From Cylindrotheca closterium (taxonomy: Eukaryota; Bacillariophyta; Bacillariophyceae; Bacillariales; Bacillariaceae), in contig CAKOGP040001112.1 of the NCBI GenBank assembly GCA_933822405.4, positions 867,647 to 931,646 of the forward strand: DNA of 64,000 nucleotides, read 5' to 3'. Position numbers and translations under genes: made by a program. This document shows positions 11,201 through 22,161 of the stretch, piece by piece (the first letter of the stretch is position 1; every line of letters begins with the position of its first letter). The notes beneath the pieces were generated by a model. The model was not told where the DNA came from. It worked only from the letters and a program-made list of their open reading frames with translations, and did not search any database.

Positions 11201-14200
11201 ACAGATCGTGAGTCCGCTCTTCTGTTTTACTCCAATTCAGGAAGTCAAGAGAGCAACGCTGATTTCTTAGGCAGTCGGGTCCTTGGTATGATTGTTAACA
11301 AGGGTGTCGAAGAAAAGCCTCCAACGGAATTACATACTGTTGGATCATGGCACATGCCTGTGACTCCATCCTGTTCTTCCAAAGTTCGATTGGTGGATGC
11401 ATCCATTCAAGCATTTGCCGCCACTTTCACCTTGAAGAGTCCGAAGGAGCAACAACGAGCAATGAAGATGCTTGAATCCTTAGTGCCACCAACACATTTT
11501 CAAGTTACACGAGGGCAAGCCAATGATCAAGGTCGACGAGGAAGGGTAAGTTGCGTTTTTGTGTCTTCTGCCTATGATCATATGGTCGCTAACGATTTAT
11601 TTAGGGAAAGGAGCATGACGCTACGTTCACGAATGTCACAGCTGTTCTTTTGTCATGTCTCAAGTCTCTTCCAGTTCATGAGTCAACTCACAATGTAGCT
11701 GTTGGGATCGGGCCAACTTGGATGTCACAGGCCAAAGATGTGCTGCTCAATTTATTGCCTTGTCAATCGCCGTTTGTACGGAGGGGAGCAGCTGAAGGGT
11801 TGGCAATCCTATCGACGCTTGGCGTCAAAGAGGATGCTCACTTTTTGCAGAGCGAAGTAATCCACTCATTGGACGAAATATTCAAAGGAACCTACATGGC
11901 AGGACAAGCGAATCAAGCGCCACCAGAGACAATCTCTGCAGCAAGTGCAACCGCACTCCTGGCACTTGGATGCATACAGCGCACTTCGAGTCAAATCCAT
12001 GAGATTCGGGTTGAACAATCGAAACTGCGTGGTTCGCCTCAGAAGGCAAAGAAAGGTGATGACGAAGACGAAATTCTCCCGACCCTTCAGATGATGGCAA
12101 GAGTGCTTCCTTCCGCAAACTGCGGGCTGCGCCGAGGATTTTTTGGGGTTAGAGCACATGCACTACATACATTCGGATTGCTACTTTCCTATTCAAAAAA
12201 ACTCATTGGAATCTCGCTTGGCGAAGAGGAAATGCAGCTCTTGAAGAAACTTGTATTCATCGTAGAAGACAATTTCTTGGCTTCCTGGACGATTGTGGCC
12301 ACGGAGAAGGACCAAGGAAATGGAAATGAGGTACGGAAGTGTATGTATGGCATGAGATGGAGTTATGTACGAATACTCATGACGTTTTATCGCTCTTGCT
12401 GTAGGTCGAAAAGCTTTCTTTCGAACCGTGCTTTCTTGCCATTTTGCTTCGTCTGATGACTTTCCTGATGCCATCTTTGCGTCACCTTCAATCTGTTGAT
12501 CCCACAGTCTCTTTACGATTTTCTCAAATGGCTTCGACAATCGTTGCCATTGCTGGTTCGCACCCTACAGTTTCAATGGAGGCAGCAGCATTCTATGAGA
12601 TTTCAGCAAAGAATCAGCATATCTTCCCTGCATATCTCAATGGAGTCAAATATAGCGAGCACGCAGTCCTTTGCAGTATTCCATTCCTGATGCAAAGTCT
12701 AGCTCCAAGTCGTTCTTTGGTACAACCTGATTATGCCATGATCCAACCATCGTGTTCTTCATCAAGCCCCGATATTCTTGCTGCGACACAAATTGTTATC
12801 AGAGAACTGACAATTTCGCAAGTCCTCGTCACCGAATTGAGTGACCTGAGGATTCTTTCGCTACTTTTTGCTGCACTTGAAGACGCAACGTCATCTAGAT
12901 CGTTTAGTGGGGAGACCAAGCACAGAGGAATCGCAGCGGCCAGAGAAAATGAGACGGTGTATGAGCCTGAGGCTCCTGTTGAACCGGAAATGGTCGATCT
13001 TCTTCGATTACTCATGTATGTCGAAGGCAGAACGTCCGAACACTGTGAAACAGTCTTTCTTCGAATACTACTTCTTTCGAGAGTTTTGCTTCTTGGTGCA
13101 AGCGCTACTGACGAAGACGATGATGACGACGATGATACTGCTCTTACCCCCCCAAAGGTCGCCAAAGAGGCTCTGCGGAGAGCTCTTTTGGATGCAACTG
13201 AGGCACTGGACACAGCTACTCCCATGAGATGGCAGGTTAAGTGTATGGTTGTGCAGATGGCCATGATGGCTTTGGAAGGACTTGTGACACAAGCTGCCGG
13301 CAATGTAGTGGAATCGCCTATTTTCAACCCGAAATTTGCAAGAGAGCAATGTCTTGATGAATGTCGCAAATCTGTAAACGATCCAACCATGCTCCCAGAA
13401 TCCAAGCTTGCTTTGCACATCGATGTTCTGGTTTCTATGGTTTGTGCAACCGCGACATGTACAGTTGATCAAACAGAGTTACGCATCCTGCAAGCATGCG
13501 CAATACCATTGCTGTCGCGAATACTACTCTGTTTTGGATCGATTCCTGATCCTGACCATCCTGATACAAATGTCCTCCACGACTATATTCCTCAAATATC
13601 ATCGTGTATCAAGAGTGCGCTTGGAGCAGTGGACGAAGACGAAGGTGCATCCGCTTGTCGCCTGTTCATGGTAGCATGCGAGTCACTGGACTCATTCTTG
13701 AAATCGAGAATTTGCGAAGATTTTTCGGTATTGAAAAGAGTTATTCGTCCTGCTTTGCCAGCCTCAAACGAGGTTCCATTCTTCCGCCATGATGAAAATA
13801 TGCCTTTGTTAACCTCAAGCGGTGCGAAGGCAAAGTCATTGAACGGTCGGGCTATCTTGTTGACTCGGATTGGAAAGCTGGGGATTGTAGGCAACCTTTC
13901 AGCCGAAGATTCTCAACTTGACCAAATGATAGAAGCAGACACAGAAGGTCTGGGTTCCCATGCTGCTGCTTTGGCCGTCGATGGGGCTCGTCTCCTCTTG
14001 GGCTCAAAAGCAACTCTTGCAGGAGGGTACAAGGTAGACGATGATATGGCTGTTTCTCAAGCATTTTACTCCTTCAACCACACTGATGACATTGATGATG
14101 TTGTAAAGGCGGCTCTAGTCCAGAAGTGGGCTGCTTTTGCTAGCAATGCCATGGGTCAACTATCTGAAAGTATCACGTCTGGATCTGAGAGGAGTGATGA

Positions 14201-15533
14201 TTGTAGAACCTGGATCCAAAAGATTGTCCCGCTAATATTCGCTGGTACTCGTGATGCCATCACAGCTGGCAAGAGCGCAGCTCTGCAACGACGTGATCTC
14301 ATTTGGATCAGTGGCATGGATGTGGAAATCGTTTTGTGTAACTGTCTTCAAGCCATTAATATGCTAGTTTCGAAACCTGCCATCCTTTCTATCGACGACG
14401 AGTGGAGAAAGAGTGTGGAAATCGCAATGACAGAAATATCGAAGGAAATCCTACTACCTGCTCTTTCGGGAATTCCAAGTGATTCTGGCGCTGCTAATAC
14501 AAGGACTGTTGCAGAGTCGTGTGCGTTGCTGGAAAACGTTGCTAAAAATTCTGCGTTGGAGCTTTCCAGCGAATCGCCCTTACTCCTTTCATTGATGGCT
14601 CCTCTTGACCTTTTGCAAAAGGGCAGTATCAGTGTGACTGGCACACATACTTCCATGGTTGTGTCGGCTTGTTTGGCTGTTGTTGGTTCTGTCGTCTCAA
14701 AATCGGCAACACCGAGCGGTCTGGTCAAGGCCATGTTGCAATTTGTTGTTACATCGTCCCGCAAGGACACTCCAGAAAACGTGAAGATCTCCACTCACTT
14801 CTTACTGAGAGAGTGCATGAAGCACGAGTCGATCTCTTCACAAGTTCAATCAATGCTTGCGTCAAAGATGATACAACACCGTGATTTTGACAGCTGGGCA
14901 GTGATTGTCCAAGCAAATGATGGTCTGGTTGCTCAGGCAAGCTTTGAAACGCTGCAACATCTCCTTTTGGGATCCTCGCATCAAGATCAGATCGATGCTG
15001 CCACAGCAATATGTCAACTTGTCCAGGATGCAAATTGCCCAAGCCCAGTTATCGGTCGAGTGACTGCTGCGATTGGGGTAGAAATACTGGCCGTTTTGCA
15101 AATGTATGGCACCTTGACAATACAGAAGGAGTATCACGTACACAGAACCACCATTTGCGCTGCATGCATCAAATTTTCACTTGCAGCGATTCAGCAATTC
15201 ACAGCAGACAGTGTCGCGGATGAAGAGGTTGCCAAGTTCTTGGTTGTTATGTTTATGGCACTAATCCCAGTTGTTCGCTACAATGGACTTCCAAACCACC
15301 CGTTACCCAATGGTCAGTTGTCAGATCCAGCCATTGGAAGAATGTGTGCTCAAACCATGGTACACATTGCTACTAGAGCAGCACCTGTTGCATTCAAAAC
15401 AAGCATGGGCTTGATGGCCGAACAGGACAGAGTTGTTTTGGAGTTTGCAGTTCGTGCTGACATGAGCGGATATGCTGTTGCTGCAAAGGCACCTGTGAAG
15501 AAGAAGCTCAATCTAAAAAGCTTCAAAAGGTAG
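8288..15533 (+). CDS. HEAT-repeat protein of the HEATR5 / LAA1 type
   Basis: Three exons: 8288-11545, 11605-12330 and 12405-15533. The introns are 59 and 74 bases, both GT-AG and both between codons; the product is about 2370 residues. Helical-repeat sequence runs throughout, for example VRTAAARLTALLAP and GVRHEAAVVFAAITSAF. Around residues 400-450 a block of the form 'AGGELVANKTGGTFSTGGRAVRLGFT' type (split here: AGGELVANKTGG, then GGRAVRLGFTRSIIQ) parallels the SGGEML…REVRVGVTQAY block of HEATR5B. HEATR5/LAA1 proteins (plant SWEETIE) assist AP-1 clathrin adaptor trafficking at the trans-Golgi and endosomes. Length is slightly above the usual 2000-2200. An acidic run (EDDDDDDD) sits near 13120. 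The stop codon is 49 bases from the stop of the convergent neighbour. Confidence 0.75.
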
Positions 15534-15582
15534 AGTGTTATGTTTGAAAATAGAATAACCCAAAAGTTAAAATGCTGTGACG

Positions 15583-16941
15583 TTACTGCTTTTTCAGAAT
15601 CCTCTTGACGACCTTCTCAATTGTGGGTTTTGGATTGGGAATTTCTACCCCATCTGCTTTCTTCAAGACTTCTTCCATCACCAACTCTCCAATGCTGGCA
15701 CGAGATGATCCCGCAACCGAATCAAGGTAATTGTCAACGCTATCATTGTAACCCCCTACAGCCTCCACCAGCTTATCGATCCAGTCAACCACTTCAAACA
15801 ATATCGGTTTGTCCAATACGCGACTCAACTGAAGTGTCTTTGGCTCTGGAACAAATGGTCGAATCTCGGGAAGATCCGCATCCAGAATAATGGACTTAGC
15901 CGAAGGATCCAATTCCATGGCACGTCGTCTCAAATAATTCCTCAAGTCGATATTCTGCGACATTCCATCGAGTGCACCTTCCAACAAATCAAGGACCATC
16001 TCTTCGTCCAAACAACTACCATCGGCATTAGAATCCTTGTCGGCAGTTCCCTCTGCCACCTTGACAATCTCGGAAGTAACGCTCTTCGTTTTCGAGTTCA
16101 GCCATCGTCGGATAGTTTGCAGGGAGCTTGTTTGCAGTGTTTTACCATCCATGGGATAGAACTTTCCTTCTTCCTTGCTTCGTTGGTCAAGCAGTTCATA
16201 GAGAATAGTTACCATATCTTCCAAATGCGACTTGCGTGCAGCATCATCGGGCACGTAAGCTTTTGGTTCTGTCGTCTTTTTCGTACCACACTTGACATTA
16301 TTGACGCTAGGAGAACGCTCTGGAAACTCTTGCTTCAAAAGTTCATCCAACACCGCCAAGTCAATATGGGATGATTCGTCCGTGGCCGCTGCAATGCTTT
16401 CAATAATGGCTTCTAGCTCTTGGATGGCCATTCCAACATCTGTTTCAACATCCGACAAGCTACTGATCGACTGGGTACCGAGAATCTTTTTAATGTGCGT
16501 AGCCTGTGGTGCTACACCGTTCCCTACATTTTCATGCGAGTGAAAGACCGAGGCACCAATCTTTTCTTGCAAGTCTTGCACTAAGGCCATCTTATCTTTG
16601 AGAACTTCCATTTCAGCAGCCTGTGAACTTTCCAAATCTTCCATTGCTTCTAATAGATCTTCCAACGCCTCGTGATGCTTGAGAAGCTTGGAACTTTGAG
16701 GGGAAACCTTGTATGCCTTTTTGGCTCGACGCTTGGTTTTCTTTCCGTCCATATTTTGATTTTGATAGTAACTTCTCGTTTGTAGATTAGACGCCGCAAA
16801 ATACCCCACAAACATCATAAAGATTGCGGCCCAGAACGCTAGAGCAAAGAGGGCCGATTTTACAAGATTTCTCGACGGTGCTGGGTTCTGAGTTTCATCC
16901 TCAATGCCACTGGCGTTGTTTTCAGGAGCTGATTCTTCCAT
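15583..16941 (-). CDS. Single-pass membrane coiled-coil protein, unknown
   Basis: 452 residues in one exon from ATG 16941. A soluble acidic N-terminus of about 27 residues precedes one transmembrane helix (SALFALAFWAAIFMMFVGYF, about 29-50), then a basic stretch KKTKRRAKKAYK, suggesting an N-in/C-out or signal-anchor topology. Residues 85-130 form a heptad-like coiled coil (EALEDLLEAMEDLESS). The rest is predicted helical and acidic, ending in PTIEKVVKRILKKQ. No family was recognised. It is convergent with the HEATR5-like gene. Confidence 0.7.
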   Translation of the reverse strand: MEESAPENNASGIEDETQNPAPSRNLVKSALFALAFWAAIFMMFVGYFAASNLQTRSYYQNQNMDGKKTKRRAKKAYKVSPQSSKLLKHHEALEDLLEAMEDLESSQAAEMEVLKDKMALVQDLQEKIGASVFHSHENVGNGVAPQATHIKKILGTQSISSLSDVETDVGMAIQELEAIIESIAAATDESSHIDLAVLDELLKQEFPERSPSVNNVKCGTKKTTEPKAYVPDDAARKSHLEDMVTILYELLDQRSKEEGKFYPMDGKTLQTSSLQTIRRWLNSKTKSVTSEIVKVAEGTADKDSNADGSCLDEEMVLDLLEGALDGMSQNIDLRNYLRRRAMELDPSAKSIILDADLPEIRPFVPEPKTLQLSRVLDKPILFEVVDWIDKLVEAVGGYNDSVDNYLDSVAGSSRASIGELVMEEVLKKADGVEIPNPKPTIEKVVKRILKKQ

Positions 16942-17290
16942 GTTGTTTAGTGTAGCGCTTGTCTTTTAATTTTTAGTGATGCCTTCAAATGTTGTATCGA
17001 TCACTGTATCAATGGAAATAAGAGGCAGGAAATTGCAATGACTGAGATAAGGTACCATACAGTTCGTTGCAATGGAAACGGTTGCAACAACTATCAATGC
17101 ATTCAAAAGTACGGATGGTGAACGACTACTCTGAATCATCGAAATCTTCAGTCATTGACTCCCCCAAATGAATCTGGGGGCAAAACGACAGACATCACAA
17201 CCAAACGATCTTCCTGCCGCAAATATCATCACAACGTTTCATCTTGTCATCGTTCTACCGTACCTGGTACCAAAAGGACACGACATCACA
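16942..17290. other. Shared upstream region of two divergent genes
   Basis: This lies between the coiled-coil membrane gene and the YCII gene. An in-frame upstream ATG for the YCII gene occurs at 17168. No other coding or RNA feature is seen. Confidence 0.4.
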
Positions 17291-17692
17291 ATGTGGGGTG
17301 CTTCCAATATTGCTCGAGCTTCCGTCATGGCATTCATGACCAAATCTACACCAACTCAAGTGCTCCTTCCAGCAAGAGCCGTTTCGACAACCACCGCTTT
17401 GAGTGCCACCCAATTCTTGCTCAAGTATGACTACATTCCAGACGTTTTGGAAAAGAGAGGTCCCTTCCGAGAGGGTCATTTGGATTTGGCCAAACAATTG
17501 ATTGAAGAGGGAACCTGCCTCGCTGGTGGCCCAACTGGTCCTGTGGGCTTGGAGGTACCAACTGGTGCAATTTTTACTTTCACCACAGAGGAGGCAGCCA
17601 AGAAGTTCGTCGAGGGAGATCCTTATGTTAGCAACGGTATTGTGACTCAACATTCGATTGAAGAATGGAATGTCGTCGTCCAGAAAGAGTAA
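17291..17692 (+). CDS. YCII-domain protein
   Basis: 133 residues from ATG 17291; an in-frame ATG at 17168 would add 41 residues. I prefer 17291 because the sequence after it (MWGASNIARASVMAFMTKST) resembles a mitochondrial presequence. The YCII fold runs from FLLKYDYIPDVLEKRGPF through FREGHLDLAKQLIEEGTC to FVEGDPYVSNGIV. The conserved His (in EGHLD) and Asp (in GDPY), which form the putative active site of this family, are both present. YCII proteins are small ferredoxin-like dimers. Some are muconolactone-isomerase-like or dehydrochlorinase-like enzymes, but most have no known reaction. Confidence 0.8.
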   Translation: MWGASNIARASVMAFMTKSTPTQVLLPARAVSTTTALSATQFLLKYDYIPDVLEKRGPFREGHLDLAKQLIEEGTCLAGGPTGPVGLEVPTGAIFTFTTEEAAKKFVEGDPYVSNGIVTQHSIEEWNVVVQKE

Positions 17693-18054
17693 ATCAATGG
17701 CAATTGTGGTTTTGGTGCAACCGGTGCAAACAAGAAAGCATAAATAGAAACATTTGTCAACAAAGGAATGGGTGCACACAAGTCTTAGACTAGAAAGGAA
17801 TGCATGTGGAATAAAAAGCAGTCATACCAGCATCTGTAGCAACCCCTTTTACCAGTAGGGTACAGTATGAAGTGGGAAGGATATACTCCAAAAATGATCG
17901 TACATCTTCACATCTACGACCAATCCGAATAAATCATGGTTACAACATACAGTACGAGTATTTCACGGTGAATCCAATAATTACAAGAACCAGTCCCCTT
18001 TAGTCCTATACTCGTTGTACAAGGCCTCGGTCATGCGTTGGTTGCCCTAGCACA
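17693..18054. other. Intergenic, nothing recognised
   Basis: About 360 AT-rich bases between two same-strand genes. No RNA gene, repeat or coding frame is supported. Confidence 0.4.
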
Positions 18055-19185
18055 ATGCATTTGGAACTAGCATGGAAAATTGTGTCCGCGTGGATCCTTG
18101 TTCTCCAGTTTGATGGATCCTTTCGACCACCAAAGGATCCAGGATATCCCACGGTTGCTGCCAAGATGGCAACCTGTGCTGCGTGTTTCTTTTTCGTGTC
18201 TGACCTACATGATGCATGCGATCCTGTTACCATTGTATTGGGAAGCCGATTTTTACCAATTACAATGGATATGACTTCGGCACACGCAGAGTATGAAGGT
18301 CTACTACTGGGATTGGAATGGTTGTCCAAGCATTCTCAATCAGTGTTGTCATCAGATTACGTTTTTTCGACAACAACAATAACAACACCAGATCAGACAC
18401 AAAAACTCATCATTCAGGGGGATTGCAAGGCAGTAATTGATCAATTGTCAGGAAAGTCAATATCCTGGAAACTGCAAAAAGAGCATGACCAAGCAATGAA
18501 GTTCTTGAATGACTTTTCGCACTATTTTGATTCCATTGACTTTGATCACATTCCGCGGAAAGAAAATGTTCTGAGTGATAGTTTATGCTCTAATACAATG
18601 CTCGCAGTGGAATCCTTTCATTACCAACGATGCTGCATGGTGCTCGATGGAGCTCTATTGTTGGGTAACGAAAAACATCAATCTCACCATGTGTCATCGT
18701 TTCAACGATATATCAACTCTGACACGAGCCTGATTCGAAATTCCTTGAGACCATTTCTTTTGTCGAGAATGCTAAAGTTGGCTGAGGAGCACAATGATTA
18801 CCAGAGTATGTTGCAAATCGGAGAATACGTTTTCACGGAAGCAAAGCAGTTTACTATCGAAAAAGACAAAGAGGCGGTATGGAAGAGCACCGGGGTCGCG
18901 AATCAGGTCAATGGCTTGCGAGGAATGGGGCGAAAAAAGAAGGCCGCAGCTTTGGAACGAAAGCACCGCATCTTGCTAAAGTCGCACAACGCAATCCCCT
19001 TGGAGAGTCAAAACGAGCCAGTAGAAAACAGTGTCATGCCATGGGATTCCACCATCGATGAAGCCTGGCTTCCGTTGTTGAACAATTGGTCGCAGCACGC
19101 CACTCAACAACAATCATGGATAGAAACAAACGGATCAACTATTTGGTCTCAGCTACATGCCCCAATTTCTCCGGAAGAAGATTAG
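18055..19185 (+). CDS. RNase H-like protein with unique C-terminal region
   Basis: 376 residues in one exon. The first 180 residues read as an RNase H fold: LQFDGSFR (Asp20), AHAEYEGLLLGLE (Glu79/81), IIQGDCKAVIDQLSG (Asp123), and FDHIPRKENVLSDSL (His165, Asp175). The His-to-Asp spacing of 10 equals that of E. coli RNase HI, so all catalytic positions appear present. The closest style is the plant-type 'reverse transcriptase-like' RNase H domain. Residues 200-376 have no recognised domain and include a basic segment near GMGRKKKAAALERKHR. There are no reverse-transcriptase or integrase motifs around it, so it is not evidently a transposon relic. A host role on RNA-DNA hybrids is inferred. Confidence 0.7.
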   Translation: MHLELAWKIVSAWILVLQFDGSFRPPKDPGYPTVAAKMATCAACFFFVSDLHDACDPVTIVLGSRFLPITMDMTSAHAEYEGLLLGLEWLSKHSQSVLSSDYVFSTTTITTPDQTQKLIIQGDCKAVIDQLSGKSISWKLQKEHDQAMKFLNDFSHYFDSIDFDHIPRKENVLSDSLCSNTMLAVESFHYQRCCMVLDGALLLGNEKHQSHHVSSFQRYINSDTSLIRNSLRPFLLSRMLKLAEEHNDYQSMLQIGEYVFTEAKQFTIEKDKEAVWKSTGVANQVNGLRGMGRKKKAAALERKHRILLKSHNAIPLESQNEPVENSVMPWDSTIDEAWLPLLNNWSQHATQQQSWIETNGSTIWSQLHAPISPEED

Positions 19186-19259
19186 AATTTCAGCGCTGTC
19201 ATGACACTCATGGCATTTTTGTCAGAATTTCAGAATTGCAAAATAGAACAAAGTGACCT

Positions 19260-19901
19260 CTAATAACCAAAATATTCTTGATCTTCCCAATCCTTTTCTT
19301 TTGATTGCGATGATTTCTTCACAGCAGAGAACGATATAGATTGTTTCACCGGCCACCGCCGCCTTTCATGCTTCGATTCTTCAGCGGACACTGTCAGGCT
19401 GCCATGTGACAGTTTCCCTCTGCCTGGTTTGTTTCGCGAGTAATGCCCCCACATCCTTGCGTATACATTGACTGCCGTAATGGAATCGATTACCGCGTCT
19501 TCTTCGCCGTCTGCATTCACAATATGCTGTCGAGGATGGGATTTCAAGGTCAGTTGATCGTAGAAACGATCGGTAATGCAGTACGGATTTGACAAAACGT
19601 TCCATCGTCCTCGCACTGGCAGGTGATTGTCGTTAGATTGTTCTGGCCTCAAGCAAAAAGTCCCATCGTCCGACATTGAGAAGGTACAATCCAATACTCT
19701 GGACCCCCAAAGACCTCGACGGGCAACAATCTCTGATGGCAAGTTGGACAGGGTCTTTGGAAAGATGGACGTCGGATCAAACCTCCCTCGCAATGTAACT
19801 CTCCATTCTCCCACTGCCAATTGATGAGATCCCAAGACTTGCGCACTGGTTGAGGATGCACACCGGGAACAAAACAGCAATAAAACGACTATAAGATGCA
19901 T
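19260..19901 (-). CDS. Secreted or luminal protein, unknown
   Basis: 213 residues in one exon. It starts with a clear signal peptide (MHLIVVLLLFCSRCASSTSA). The region after it (VGEWRVTLRGRFDPTSIFPK, then DCTFSMSDDGTFCLRP and VRGRWNVLSNPYCITDRFY) looks like a compact beta-rich domain with paired Cys. The C-terminus is Ser/Lys/Glu-rich and ends QEYFGY. I do not recognise the family. Because no Phe follows the cleavage site, I favour secretion or the ER over the plastid. It ends 74 bases from the convergent RNase H-like gene. Confidence 0.65.
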   Translation of the reverse strand: MHLIVVLLLFCSRCASSTSAQVLGSHQLAVGEWRVTLRGRFDPTSIFPKTLSNLPSEIVARRGLWGSRVLDCTFSMSDDGTFCLRPEQSNDNHLPVRGRWNVLSNPYCITDRFYDQLTLKSHPRQHIVNADGEEDAVIDSITAVNVYARMWGHYSRNKPGRGKLSHGSLTVSAEESKHERRRWPVKQSISFSAVKKSSQSKEKDWEDQEYFGY

Positions 19902-20163
19902 TTTGTTCGATGCATGCTAATCTCGGTATTATGGAGATGTTGTTCAATCTAATCTAATAATCTAATCGAAGCAATCAATGTCACATGACTAATTCGACTT
20001 CAAAAGTCTGTTCGGAGAGAACCGTCAATCAAAGGACACGAACTCCAAGATGCAGGCTTCGCTTTGAGAGGATATCAACCAAACACATTGAACATTGATT
20101 GGTTGCATAGAAAATAGAAACCAAGCAAACTGACAAACGAGAAATACACTTTATCTAGCGACA

Positions 20164-22121
20164 ATGTTGGTTCGAGTGTTCAACAAACAAGCAACGAATT
20201 CCCTCCGAAAGGGGCTCACTACATCATCCTTCCGATGTGTTAGTGTCACCAAGGATTATCTTAAGCCAACCAAAAGAGGCTTCGCTTCGGCCGTTCCGGT
20301 GGAAGATAATCTCGATTCGAATCCTGCAATGATGAAACTAAAGTTCCAAGAGCGTCTTCAAAAGGAGAGAGAACAAGCCTTGATGGGAGGAGGGCAAAAG
20401 AGAATTGACAAGCAGCATGCCAAAGGAAGCTTGACCGCCAGAGAACGCCTCGAGCTTTTGTTTGACAAGGGTAAGTCAGAATCATCGGAGTGGCACTGCA
20501 TTCTACTTGAAAATGAGGAGGACACCGCCCTCACCGTATAATTGCTTTACTGCACATTCACCCAGACTCATTCCAAGAAATGGATCAACTCAAGGCCCAC
20601 CGTTGCACGGAATTTGGAATGGAATCCAAGAACTTCCCTGGAGACGGCATTGTAACTGGACATGGGCTAGTGAATGGAAGACATGTATATGCATTTAGCC
20701 AAGGTACGTCACACTATTGGCAATGAAAGAAGACCGTGTCAAAGTTTGGTATTATTGTGTATGCTAACACGAAGTCGTTGATTCGCCACTTCTTCTACAG
20801 ACTTTACCGTCGTCGGCGGAACCTTGAGTGAGACGCATGCCCAAAAGATGGTCAAGGTCATGGAGATGGCAATGAGAGTTGGAGCTCCAGTCATTGGATT
20901 GAATGACTCTGGAGGTGCCCGAATCCAAGAAGGTGTCGATTCCTTGGCCGGCTACGCCGATGTCTTTCAAAAGAACGTTGACGCTAGCGGAGTCGTCCCT
21001 CAGATCTCAGTGATCATGGGACCATGTGCTGGTGGAGCTGTGTACAGCCCTGCCATGACCGATTTCATCTTCATGGTTGAAGATACATCCTACATGTTCG
21101 TGACTGGGCCCAAGGTGGTAAAGACTGTCACCAACGAAGATGTAACCACCGAAGATCTTGGAGGCTCCAAGGTCCACACCGCCAAGAGTGGAGTTGCTCA
21201 TGGCGACTTTGCCAATGATGTTGCTGCACTTCGTGCCATGAGACGTCTTTTAGACTTTCTACCCAGTTCCAACGAAAAGGAAACCCTACCAGTCAAAGAG
21301 GCCACCGATCCAGCGGACCGTTTAGTTCCAGAAGTTGAGCGTCTAGTTCCCGACGACCCGAACTCGCCCTACAACATGAAGGACGTAATTGGCCAGATTG
21401 TAGATCACGGTGAACTTTTTGAAATCCAACCTGACATGGCTGGTAATATCATTACTGGATTCGCAAGAATGGAAGGTCACACTGTTGGAGTGATTGGGAA
21501 CAACCCGTTGACACTTGCAGGGTGCCTGGATATCAATGCTTCCAACAAGGCAGCTCGATTCGTCCGCTTCTGCGATGCCTTCAATATTCCTCTTGTTACA
21601 TTTGTCGATGTTCCAGGATTCTTGCCTGGCACAGAGCAAGAATTCGGCGGAATCATTCGTCACGGTGCGAAACTTCTTTTCGCGTACTCCGAGGCAAGCG
21701 TCCCGAAGGTAACTGTGATTACTCGTAAGGCATATGGAGGAGCCTATGATGTGATGGCAAGTAAGCATCTCCGAGCTGATGCGAACTATGCCTGGCCAGG
21801 GGCCGAAATTGCTGTCATGGGAGCCAAGGGAGCTACAGAGATCTTGTTCCACGGCGAGGTAAGTGAAATAAGCCACATTATTAGTGGTCGCGAACAAAGT
21901 GTACTAACATAAGCGTTATTTTTAACACACAGGACCTCGAGGCACACACTGCAGAATATGCTGCAAGATTTGCAAATCCAATGGTGGCGGCACAACGTGG
22001 ATTCGTAGATGATATCATCGACCCACAAGATACCAGAAGAATCATCTGTAACGACCTTCGAGTGCTACGAACAAAGAAGATGCCAGAGATCAAGAAAAAG
22101 CACTCAAATATTCCACTTTAA
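20164..22121 (+). CDS. PCCB: Propionyl-CoA carboxylase beta subunit, mitochondrial
   Basis: Four exons: 20164-20470, 20566-20703, 20801-21858 and 21933-22121, giving 563 residues. All three introns are GT-AG. An N-terminal basic presequence ([20 protein letters not shown]) suggests mitochondria. The carboxyltransferase domain is complete: [38 protein letters not shown] core (split by intron 2), [57 protein letters not shown] and [15 protein letters not shown]. These Gly-Gly oxyanion loops and the ARIQEGV motif are diagnostic of acyl-CoA carboxylase beta chains. PCCB carboxylates propionyl-CoA to methylmalonyl-CoA together with a biotin-carrying alpha subunit, in breakdown of odd-chain fatty acids and branched amino acids. 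Methylcrotonyl-CoA carboxylase beta is a less likely alternative. Confidence 0.93.
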
Positions 22122-22139
22122 TACAGGTGTACGCACGAG

Positions 22140-22161
22140 TACCGGTACCAGGGTACCGGTA
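22140..22161. repeat. 22-bp inverted repeat just after the PCCB stop codon
   Basis: TACCGGTACC and GGTACCGGTA form perfect 10-base arms around a 2-base spacer, starting 19 bases after the PCCB stop. It would make a strong hairpin in the 3' UTR. The arms share the TACCGGTA core seen elsewhere in noncoding parts of this window. Confidence 0.85.

Noticed and set aside
8288..16941. Many long antisense frames under the HEATR5-like and neighbouring genes
   Set aside because: They are shadows of strongly coding sequence; the opposite strand has domain content, splice sites and family similarity.
18055..19185. Retrotransposon remnant at the RNase H-like gene
   Set aside because: No reverse transcriptase, integrase, gag or terminal repeats within several kilobases, and the frame is intact.
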